Positions 7,039-14,556 of a DNA stretch of 64,000 bases are shown here, piece after piece. This DNA is from JACRCT01 sp036504155 (GTDB lineage Bacteria; Myxococcota; Myxococcia; Myxococcales; UBA5297). How positions within the stretch are numbered: the first letter of the stretch is position 1; the number at the start of each line of letters is the position of its first letter. Made by a program: the position numbers and the translations under genes. The stretch is from NCBI GenBank assembly GCA_036504155.1, contig DASXVQ010000043.1, positions 16,329 through 80,328 on the forward strand, given 5' to 3'. The notes below the pieces were generated by a model that worked only from the letters and a program-made list of their open reading frames with translations, was not told where the DNA came from and made no database searches.

Positions 7039-10000
7039 TCAGTTCACGAGGTTCGAGTCGTAGCGCGCGGTGCGGTCGTACATCTCCTGCCGCTGCCTGT
7101 CGACCGAGTACGCGCCCTTCCACAGCGGGATGTAAGGGTCGTCCCAGGTCTGGTCGGAGAGGTAGCGCTCGTTGTCGGCCAGCGTGACCTCGGTCCAGAT
7201 GTGGTACCCGCGGAAGGCGTTGCCCGAGGTGTTGGCCGCGCCCGAGGCGAGCCGCGAGTCGATGCCCGCCTGCTGCAGCAGCAGGTGCTCGAAGATGCAC
7301 TGGTGCCGGCAGACGCCGCGGTCGATCTTCGCCAGCTCGCCGAGCGGGAACATGTAGCCCTTCTCCAGCTCCAGGAAGGCCTTCGAGCCGGGGTCGGTGA
7401 CGTTCGCGCCCTCGCTCGGGTACTTGATGCGCGAGGCGTACTTCATCAGCGCGTCGATGCACGCCTTCTGCTTCTGCACCAGCTCCTTGGGCGTCAGCGT
7501 CGCGGTCGAGCCCTTCGGCAGGTGGGCGTCGATGATCGGCTGGGCGCCGTCGAGGAACTCCTTCAGGGCCGCGTCGGTGTTCACGTTGATCGACACGTCC
7601 GAGAACTGGCTGCCCTTGGGGTTGAAGTAGTGCGGGTTGTTGGCCTTGCGGATGTCGGAGAGCGACAGCGTCTGGGTCTTCTCCTCGCCCTCCGGGGTCT
7701 TGAACTTCACCGTGTACTTGCCCTTGGCGTCATACCCGGTGATCTCCGCCTCGAGGACCTTGTAGCGGGTCGAGAACGGCTTGCCCTCGTCCTCCAGCTC
7801 CTCGACCTTGCCGTCTTGGTAGTTGACGTCGATCCTGTCGCCGACCGTGTACGGGTTCTGCAGCGGCCAGCGGGTAGTCTTGATCTGCTTGGCCACGGTC
7901 GCGTTCAAGTCGCCGTCCTTGCCCACGGTCGCGGATACGAGGATCGGGTCGCCGCTCTCGGTGGTCTTGGCCAGCGCGCCGTCCGAGCCCTGGGCGTAGC
8001 GGGCGGTCTCCTTGCCGCTCTTGTCCTTGACCGAGTAGAGCAGCTGCGCGTGGCCGCCGTCGGCGCCGGTCGCGAGGATCTCCACCGTCTTGCCCGGGTT
8101 CTGCTGCTGCAGCAGCGCCACGGGTCCCTCGCCGCGCACGGTCTGCTCGGCGACGACGTCCATCAGCTCGACCAGCTGCTTGGCGCGGTAGCCCCAGCGG
8201 TCGCCCTGCCAGTCGTACTTCATCAGCGACTTGTCGATGGCCCCGGACACGTTGGTGGCGACGGTGTTGTAGAAGTCGGCCAGCCCGACCGGCTTGCCGT
8301 TGAGCTTGCAGAGCGGGACTTCCTTGCCGTCGACCTTGAAGGTGGCGATGCGCTCGAGCTTGTTGAAGTCGAAGGTCTTCAGCTCCGGCCACTGGCCCTT
8401 GTACTCCTCGAGCATCGACTGGAACTTGGTGAAGGTCTCGCCGTCGACCTTGCCGCCGCTCTTGCCGGCGTAGACCTTCAGCGCGCGGCCCAGGTTGTCG
8501 ACGCTCATCGCCGACTTGAGGTGGTCGCGCAGCTGGGCCTCGAGGTAGGTCGCGCACTCCGGCGAGACCTGCACCCCGTCCCAGGTCGGCGGCGTGGCCT
8601 TCAGCTCTGCCAGGCGCGGCGCGATGGCCGGCTGCAGCTCGTTGACCTGGGCGCGCAGCGACTTGACCAGGTCGTCGTAGCCGAGCTTGCCGTCGGGCGA
8701 GGCGCCGGCGGCGTCCTGATAGTCGATGGCGGCGCGCTGGAAGAGCGCGAAGGCGGCCTCGTCGAGCTTGGCCGGCGGCTTGGGCGTCTCCCAGGTGCTG
8801 GGCAGGCGCTGCTCGAAGGCGCCCTGCACCACTCCCAGCGCCTGGGCCAGCTGCTCGACCGAGCGCTTGTCGCGCAGGTTGGGGGCGATGGAGAGGACGA
8901 AGTCGGCCTGCTCGCGGGTCAGCGCGACCCCGCCGATGCCGGGCTGCTCGGCCTTCAGGCCGGGCGTGATCTCGGCCACGGTGCGCTCGCTGACGATGCC
9001 CGCGACGTCCTTGGGCGCGTTGTTGCTGAGCGTGCCGAAGACGAAGACGTTCTGCTCGCTGGTCTGGACGTAGTTGTCGAGGATGCTCTTGAGCTTGCCG
9101 ACCTCCTCGGCGTTGAGGGTCTCCCCGTAGTTCGGGTTGAGCTGGTCCCAGGCCTTCAGGGTGGTCATGAAGTTGGTGACCGCTTCGCCGCTCTTGGCGA
9201 AGGTGAAGCTCGAGAGGGTCAGCTCGGCGGCGGGGCCCTTGACGTTCTCCCAGCCGGCCTTCTGCTGCTCGGTGCGCGCCTTGTCGAAGGCCGCCAGCAG
9301 GTCCGCGCCGCCCTCGACGGGCTTGAGCGCGGCGAGCTTGGCCTTCTGCTCGTCGGACAGCGGCGCCGCCTGCAGGCCGCGAACCGCCAGCGCCTGGGTC
9401 ATTACGCTGGGCGACTTCTCGGCGATCTGCAGCATCGCGTCGACGGTCTCGGGCGACCACTTCGCGGCCAGCTCGCCGAGCACGGCCGTGCCGGCGCAGA
9501 CCGAGGCCATGCGGTTGAACTTGCCGGGCTCCTTGGGCTCGATGACCGAGGCGGCGGCGACGGACGCCGCGAGGTTCTTCTGCAGCGCGGCGGCGCCGGC
9601 CTCCGAGAGGCCGGTGAGCTGGTCGGGGCGAGCCAGGCCCCACAGCGCGGAGACGGTGGCGTCGCTCGGCTGCTTGAGATCGAGTCCCACGCGGCGGCGG
9701 TCGAGGGTGACCTCGCCCTTCTTGTCGACGCCCAGCGCCTTGCCGTCGAACGAGGCCGCCGGGAGCTTCTGGACCTTGGCCTCGGCCTGCATCGAGAGGA
9801 GCTTGGTGAAGTTCACCGTGCCGCTGGGCAGCGGCTCCGCGCCCGACTTGTCCAGCGGCAGCGGAGTGGCGGCGTCGAGCTTGCCCAGGAGCGAGTTGGC
9901 GGCGGCCTGCGAGTCGGCGCCGGTCAGGTCCAGCGAGTCGGCCTGCAGCGCCTCGACCATGCCGTCGACGACGGCGGCGCCTTCCTCGGCGGTCACGCCG

Positions 10001-10113
10001 TCCTGCTCGGCGGCGGTGGCCACCTCGTCGGCCTCGGCCTGGGTCAGGGCCTTGTCGGCGAGCTTCTGGGTGAGCAGCGCGCGCAGCGCGGCGGGGTCGT
10101 TCTTGACTGGCAT
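7039..10113 (-). CDS. large protein with C-terminal transglutaminase-like domain
   Basis: A 1024-residue protein with no signal peptide or membrane segment, started by ATG at 10113 behind a GGGAGGAAG ribosome site. The first 800 residues are hydrophilic and mostly helical, with no domain I recognise. Around residues 765-840 there is a small beta-rich module (YTVGDRIDVNYQDGKVEEL) like an SH3/Tudor barrel. The C-terminal part has a Cys-His-Asp arrangement: Cys935 in GVCRHQC, His971 in RGYHIWTEV and Asp987 in LSDQTWDD, the order and spacing of transglutaminase/EDR1-like papain-fold domains. It could be a protease, amidase, transglutaminase or a secreted effector or toxin. It stands alone on its strand, with a terminator behind it and a 99-base divergent promoter region before it. 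Confidence 0.88.
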   Translation of the reverse strand: MPVKNDPAALRALLTQKLADKALTQAEADEVATAAEQDGVTAEEGAAVVDGMVEALQADSLDLTGADSQAAANSLLGKLDAATPLPLDKSGAEPLPSGTVNFTKLLSMQAEAKVQKLPAASFDGKALGVDKKGEVTLDRRRVGLDLKQPSDATVSALWGLARPDQLTGLSEAGAAALQKNLAASVAAASVIEPKEPGKFNRMASVCAGTAVLGELAAKWSPETVDAMLQIAEKSPSVMTQALAVRGLQAAPLSDEQKAKLAALKPVEGGADLLAAFDKARTEQQKAGWENVKGPAAELTLSSFTFAKSGEAVTNFMTTLKAWDQLNPNYGETLNAEEVGKLKSILDNYVQTSEQNVFVFGTLSNNAPKDVAGIVSERTVAEITPGLKAEQPGIGGVALTREQADFVLSIAPNLRDKRSVEQLAQALGVVQGAFEQRLPSTWETPKPPAKLDEAAFALFQRAAIDYQDAAGASPDGKLGYDDLVKSLRAQVNELQPAIAPRLAELKATPPTWDGVQVSPECATYLEAQLRDHLKSAMSVDNLGRALKVYAGKSGGKVDGETFTKFQSMLEEYKGQWPELKTFDFNKLERIATFKVDGKEVPLCKLNGKPVGLADFYNTVATNVSGAIDKSLMKYDWQGDRWGYRAKQLVELMDVVAEQTVRGEGPVALLQQQNPGKTVEILATGADGGHAQLLYSVKDKSGKETARYAQGSDGALAKTTESGDPILVSATVGKDGDLNATVAKQIKTTRWPLQNPYTVGDRIDVNYQDGKVEELEDEGKPFSTRYKVLEAEITGYDAKGKYTVKFKTPEGEEKTQTLSLSDIRKANNPHYFNPKGSQFSDVSINVNTDAALKEFLDGAQPIIDAHLPKGSTATLTPKELVQKQKACIDALMKYASRIKYPSEGANVTDPGSKAFLELEKGYMFPLGELAKIDRGVCRHQCIFEHLLLQQAGIDSRLASGAANTSGNAFRGYHIWTEVTLADNERYLSDQTWDDPYIPLWKGAYSVDRQRQEMYDRTARYDSNLVN

Positions 10114-10212
10114 GGCTTCCTCCCTCGGGGACCGCGCTGCCTGGGGGGCAGGCGGAGGCGAAATGCTACCACTCCCCGGGGGAGGGGAGTCGCCGTGCTA
10201 GCTTCGCAGGCG

Positions 10213-11679
10213 ATGCCTCTTCGGGTGCGCCTTCAGCTGGTCCTGACGCTCGGGCTCGCGGCCTGCGGCGAACCGACGGGGGCATGGCCGGACGCGGCGT
10301 GGGCGATCGCGGACGCCGCGGCCGCCGGCGACATCGGGACGGCCGTCCCGGACGGCGGCGAGGCTTCCTCTTTCGACGCAGCCCTCGCCCCGCTCGATGC
10401 CTCCGTGGCCGGGCCCGACGCCGCGGCGATCGATCCCTGCGAGCGCGACGGCCGCTACTCCGACGAGCGCTGCGACCTGGACTGCGCGAGGCCCGACCTC
10501 GACTGCAACTTCGGCATCGTCGGTCACCGCGGGTCGACCTATCGCAGGACGGAGAACACGCTGCCTTCGTACCAGCTGGCGATGGAGGAGGGCGCCAACG
10601 CCCTGGAGATCGACGTCTGCCGGACCCTGGATGGCCAGGCGGTGATCTGGCACGACCGCGACCCGGATGCCGTCGACGCCCTGGCGCGCGAGGCGGGGCT
10701 CGAGGGGCTGCCCTGGCGGCCATGGGTCCCGGATCTGGGCGATCCGTGGCGCCGCCCGGTGGATTCGCTGACCCTCGAGGAGCTGCGGGAGCACTACGGC
10801 TACGCGTTCACCTCGACCGGGCAGAAGGACGCCACCGCCGTCGTCCCCACCTTCGCCGACTTCGCGGTCTGGGCTTCGAGCGCGGCGCACCTGAAGCAGG
10901 TCTACGTGGACGTGAAGGTCGTCGACGAGAACCAGGCCCACGACTTGGCGCTGCAGCTCGCCGACGTGGCGGCCGGCAGCCGGTACCAGTTGTTCCTGAT
11001 GAGCCCGAGCGAGGCGACCGTTGCCAAGATGAAGGCCACGCTCGACCAGGAGGGTGTCGGGCACGCGGCGCGGATCATCTTCGACTTCGAGGGGCCGGGA
11101 GCGCTCGCCGGGGCACGCAAGCTCGGGCTGGACGCGCTCTCGACCGGCAAGCCTCCGACGCGCGCCCTGGGCGAGTTCCTGACGGAGTTGAAGGACATCG
11201 TGGCGCACCGGGACGAGCCGCCGCGGCTCGATCCCATCGTCGCCTGGACCTTCGACGCGGACGCCGATCTGGTGTCGGTGCTCCAGGCGGGCGCGGACGC
11301 CATCCTCTCGAACCGGCCGGCGGATCTCGGGCGCCAGGTGTTCCGCGGCTATGACGATCACCGCCGGCTCGCCCAGGCGGCGACGGAGTGCTGGCAGGCG
11401 CACCCGGGCGGCACGAGCAAGGCGATGTGCGCCGACGGGGCCGCGCTCAAGCTCTTCGCCCCGATGCGGGAGGAGCAGGTCTCCGACTGGGTCTGCTCGG
11501 ATCCCGCGGCGTCCTTCGAGATGCAGGACCTCTTCGGCTGCGGGCTGCTGCTGGACTCCGAGGTGGTGTTCCGCGGCGCCCCGGAGAAGGTCGCGGACGT
11601 GGCGGTCTGGTACGAGCCACCGGCCGGCTCGGGGGCCGAGGCGACGATCGTCGTGGGCAGCGCAGCGGATTTCCAGTAG
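10213..11679 (+). CDS. glycerophosphodiester phosphodiesterase lipoprotein
   Basis: A 488-residue lipoprotein (MPLRVRLQLVLTLGLAACG; lipobox LAAC) with an Ala/Asp-rich linker to about residue 80, then a GDPD TIM-barrel. Family residues are visible: VGHRGSTYRRTENT with His105, ALEIDV with the metal-binding Glu and Asp, and VIWHDRD with His147. GDPDs hydrolyse glycerophosphodiesters to glycerol-3-phosphate and an alcohol; this one should act on the cell surface or in the periplasm. A C-terminal extension of about 110 residues beyond the barrel contains three cysteines and is unassigned. ATG 10213 is the start that gives a proper signal peptide. It is divergent from the transglutaminase-like gene. 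Confidence 0.88.
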   Translation: MPLRVRLQLVLTLGLAACGEPTGAWPDAAWAIADAAAAGDIGTAVPDGGEASSFDAALAPLDASVAGPDAAAIDPCERDGRYSDERCDLDCARPDLDCNFGIVGHRGSTYRRTENTLPSYQLAMEEGANALEIDVCRTLDGQAVIWHDRDPDAVDALAREAGLEGLPWRPWVPDLGDPWRRPVDSLTLEELREHYGYAFTSTGQKDATAVVPTFADFAVWASSAAHLKQVYVDVKVVDENQAHDLALQLADVAAGSRYQLFLMSPSEATVAKMKATLDQEGVGHAARIIFDFEGPGALAGARKLGLDALSTGKPPTRALGEFLTELKDIVAHRDEPPRLDPIVAWTFDADADLVSVLQAGADAILSNRPADLGRQVFRGYDDHRRLAQAATECWQAHPGGTSKAMCADGAALKLFAPMREEQVSDWVCSDPAASFEMQDLFGCGLLLDSEVVFRGAPEKVADVAVWYEPPAGSGAEATIVVGSAADFQ

Positions 11680-11696
11680 CGGGGGCGTCGGGACCC

Positions 11697-12566
11697 ATGC
11701 CGTCCTTCGAGCGAATCACGTGGGAGGACACCGGGCTCCAACAGGCCTTCCTGCGCTACGTCGCGCGGGTCTTCCCGGGCCTCGACTTCTGGCGCTGGCG
11801 GGCCTTCGGCGGCTGGGGCAAGGACTACGTGGCGCACGCGGTGGTCGAGGACGGCGAGGTCGTCGCCAACGTCTCGGCCATGGCCATGCGCCTCGTCGTC
11901 GCCGGTCGTGAGACCCCCGGGATCCAGCTGGGCGCGGTGGGCTGTGTCCAGGAGCGGCGGGGACGAGGGCTGGTCGGGGCGCTGATGGAGCGGGTGCTCG
12001 CGGAGGAAAGCGCTCAGCCGGGCCTGCAGATGCTCTTCGCCAACGAGGACGTGCTGGCGTTCTACCCGCGGTTCGGCTTCCGGGCGGTGGAGGAGTGGGT
12101 GTTCGAGCTCGAGCGGCGAATCGAGCCGGCTCGGCCCGCGCCGCGCATCAACCTGGGCGACCGCGTCCAACGGGCCGCCTGGCTCGAGGCCTGCGCGCGG
12201 TCGCAGCCCGTCTCGGAGAGCTTCGGGGCTCGAGGCTACGGGCCGATTGCGCTCTGGCACGTCTGCAACTTCGCCTCGGAGGACGTCAGGGCCGTGGCGG
12301 AGCACGAGACCTACGTCGTCGCGCAGCAGAAGGGCGAGGTGCTCCAGGTGCTCGACCTCGTCGCGCCGGGGCCCTTCGACCTCATGGGGATCCTGCCTCG
12401 GCTCGTCGACAGACCCGTCACTCGCGTGCGCTTTGGCTTCTCACCCGAGCGTTGGTGCCCGGAGGCCCAGCCGGTGGAGCGGGACACCAAGTCCGGGCTG
12501 TTCGTGCGCGGCGCAGTGTCGCTCCCCGACGCGCCTCTGCGCTTCCCGGCGTTCGCGCAGACCTGA
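11697..12566 (+). CDS. GNAT-family N-acetyltransferase
   Basis: A 289-residue cytoplasmic protein with an N-terminal GNAT acetyltransferase fold. The acetyl-CoA-binding motif appears as GCVQERRGRGLVGALMERVL (the R/Q-x-x-G-x-G/A loop), and ANEDVLAFYPRFGFRAVEEW is the characteristic C-terminal GNAT strand-helix. The remaining 150 residues form a second domain, similar in layout to two-domain (Eis-like) GNATs. The substrate is unknown. The ATG at 11697 lies 17 bases after the GDPD stop, so the two are probably co-transcribed, though a functional link is not obvious. Confidence 0.85.
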   Translation: MPSFERITWEDTGLQQAFLRYVARVFPGLDFWRWRAFGGWGKDYVAHAVVEDGEVVANVSAMAMRLVVAGRETPGIQLGAVGCVQERRGRGLVGALMERVLAEESAQPGLQMLFANEDVLAFYPRFGFRAVEEWVFELERRIEPARPAPRINLGDRVQRAAWLEACARSQPVSESFGARGYGPIALWHVCNFASEDVRAVAEHETYVVAQQKGEVLQVLDLVAPGPFDLMGILPRLVDRPVTRVRFGFSPERWCPEAQPVERDTKSGLFVRGAVSLPDAPLRFPAFAQT

Positions 12567-12625
12567 GGCCAGGCACCCGGCGGCTGCGGGTCCCTCCGGG
12601 AATCACGGACTCTCCGTCAACGGAC

Positions 12626-13969
12626 CTACCCGTCCAACACCTCGGTGTCCGCGTCCATGATCTCCGCGGGCTGCACCGCGGCGGCATTTGCCGAGAGCCG
12701 CTTCTGCGAGAGCTGGACGAGGAAGTCCTCGATCTGCGGGTAGCTCCCCACCAGCTCGTCGTAGGCCTCGCGGGGCAGGAACGCGATGGCGCTCCTGCGC
12801 ACCGCCGCCACCGAGGCGCTGGCCGGGCCGCCGGAGAGCAGGGAGATCTCTCCGAAGACGTCGCCGTCGCCCAGGACGCGGAGGGCCACCGCTTCGCCGG
12901 AGGGGTCCTTCTTGGTCACCGAGAACTCGCCGGAGAGGACCAGGAAGAGCCCGGCGGACGGCGCGCCCTCCTCGATGACCCGCTCGCCCTGCGGCACGAT
13001 GCGCCCGCGGAAGCGCTGCAGCACGGGGCCGCGGTGTCCGGTCTCGAGGAGCGTGAACAGCGGCGCCGTGGCCAGCAGGTTCATCGCCAGGCGCTTCTGG
13101 GCGAACTCCGCCAGCGCCTTGGGGACCGTCGGGTGGGTCTTGGAGACCAAGTCCAGATCGTCGTGCGAAATCTCGAAGAGCTCGACGTCCGAGACGGCGT
13201 AGATGGACGCGCTGCGCGGCGCGCCGGTCAGGATGGACAGCTCGCCGAAGAGCGCGCCACCGCGCAGCGTCGCCAGCTGCCGGGGCTGGTCGCCGCTCTC
13301 CGCCACCACCTTCGCCTGGCCCGAGACGATGATGAACACCGACGATCCCGCGTCGCCCTCGCGCACGATGAGCTGCTTGTCGGTGTACTCGCGCACCGTG
13401 GTGCGCTCCACCAGGTCCACGAACGCCTCGGGCTCCAGGTCCACGAAGAGCGGGAGCGGGGGGCGCTTGCGCACGTCCGCCTTCGGCCCGTCGTCCTCGC
13501 CCAGCAGCACTTCGAGCGCCTTCTCGGCGAGCGTCCCGCCGCGCAGGCGGGTGAGGTCCGCGGCGGGGTCGACCGGGGCGGGCTCCGCGGCGGCGGCGGG
13601 CTCGGCAGGCTTGGCCTGGCCGGGGAGGGGAGGGGGCAGGGGGGAGGGCGCGGCGACCTCCACGGCGCGGGCGTGGATCTGCCGCAGCGTCTGCTTGAGC
13701 ATCTTCTCGGCGGGGTTGAAGCGCAGCGCCAGCTTGACCGCGAGGATGGCGGACAGCAGGTAGTCGCGCCGCAGCAGGCCCTCGGCGGCGGAGTTGAGCG
13801 CCAGCAGCGCCCGCTCGCGCTCGCCCATCTCGGCCAGGGCGCGGGCCGCGGCCAGCCGCGCCCGGTGGTCCGAGGGCTTTCGCCGCACCGCCTCTGCCAG
13901 CAGCCCCAGCGCCCGTTCGGCGTGTCCCTGCTTGAGCGCTGCGATTCCGAGGTCGAAGAGCGTGTCCAC
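12626..13969 (-). CDS. TPR protein with two cyclic-nucleotide-binding domains
   Basis: A 447-residue cytoplasmic protein. Residues 1-100 are helical repeats of TPR type (TLFDLGIAALKQGHAERALG, LAEAVRRKPSDHRARLAAAR). A Pro/Ala linker follows, and then two cNMP-binding folds: the first around FVDLVERTTVREYTDKQLIV to GGALFGELSILTGAPRSASI, the second around RIVPQGERVIEEGAPSAGLF to GDVFGEISLLSGGPASASV. Both keep the FGExSxLxGxPRxA/PASA phosphate-binding cassette, the second with Ala in place of the usual Arg. There is no output domain, so it may be a scaffold or regulatory subunit. The GTG start at 13969 is chosen because GGAGGAACC sits about 9 bases upstream; a longer frame to 14050 reads as noncoding. 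Confidence 0.85.
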   Translation of the reverse strand: MDTLFDLGIAALKQGHAERALGLLAEAVRRKPSDHRARLAAARALAEMGERERALLALNSAAEGLLRRDYLLSAILAVKLALRFNPAEKMLKQTLRQIHARAVEVAAPSPLPPPLPGQAKPAEPAAAAEPAPVDPAADLTRLRGGTLAEKALEVLLGEDDGPKADVRKRPPLPLFVDLEPEAFVDLVERTTVREYTDKQLIVREGDAGSSVFIIVSGQAKVVAESGDQPRQLATLRGGALFGELSILTGAPRSASIYAVSDVELFEISHDDLDLVSKTHPTVPKALAEFAQKRLAMNLLATAPLFTLLETGHRGPVLQRFRGRIVPQGERVIEEGAPSAGLFLVLSGEFSVTKKDPSGEAVALRVLGDGDVFGEISLLSGGPASASVAAVRRSAIAFLPREAYDELVGSYPQIEDFLVQLSQKRLSANAAAVQPAEIMDADTEVLDG

Positions 13970-14094
13970 CGGTGGTTCCTCCTGCGGCGCCGTGAAGCTG
14001 TGCAGGATACCGCCGTTCGGGGCCGGAGGTGGAACGGCCCGGCGAAACATGCAATGGTTTCCCGCCCTTGCCGCAAGCCCCGTGGGAGCCCGCC

Positions 14095-14526
14095 TTGACC
14101 GACCCCAAGCCCGCCTCGTCCGCCGCCGGCCCCGCGCCGGCGAGGAAGCGCAGGTGGATCCTCTGGCTGGCGCTGGTGGGGATCGCCCTGCTGCTGCTGC
14201 CCATCGGTTGGACGAGCCTGACGCTCTCCTGGAGCTACTCCGACGGCGAGCGCGCCGGCATCCTGCAGAAGCTCAGCAACAAGGGCTGGGTCTGCAAGAC
14301 CAGCGAGGGCGAGCTGGCGATGTACCTGGTCAAGGGCATGCAGCCGCAGATCTGGGCCTTCAGCGTGCGCGACCCGAAGGTCATCGAGGCCATGAAGGCT
14401 GCGGTGGGCAAGCAGGTCCTGGTGCACTACTCCGAGCACAAGGGCGTGCCCTCCAGCTGCTTCGGCGAGACGCCGTACTTCGTCGACTCGGTCAAGGTCG
14501 TCGGCGAGGGGCCGGTCAACCCCTAG
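14095..14526 (+). CDS. small membrane-anchored conserved protein
   Basis: A 143-residue protein with a basic N-terminus, one transmembrane helix (about residues 20-38, WILWLALVGIALLLLPIGW) and a soluble domain containing SYSDGERAG, KGWVCKTSEGELAM, and HYSEHKGVPSSCFGET with two conserved cysteines. From memory, homologues in other Proteobacteria are frequently labelled 6-phosphogluconate dehydrogenase, which is a misannotation: there is no Rossmann motif here. The TTG start at 14095 is preferred because GGGAG lies just upstream; an ATG at 14029 would add 22 residues of unlikely sequence. The function is unknown; the domain probably faces the periplasm. Confidence 0.8.
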   Translation: MTDPKPASSAAGPAPARKRRWILWLALVGIALLLLPIGWTSLTLSWSYSDGERAGILQKLSNKGWVCKTSEGELAMYLVKGMQPQIWAFSVRDPKVIEAMKAAVGKQVLVHYSEHKGVPSSCFGETPYFVDSVKVVGEGPVNP

Positions 14527-14556
14527 GGCGGCAGGCCGGCGTGGCTGCCGGAGGCC

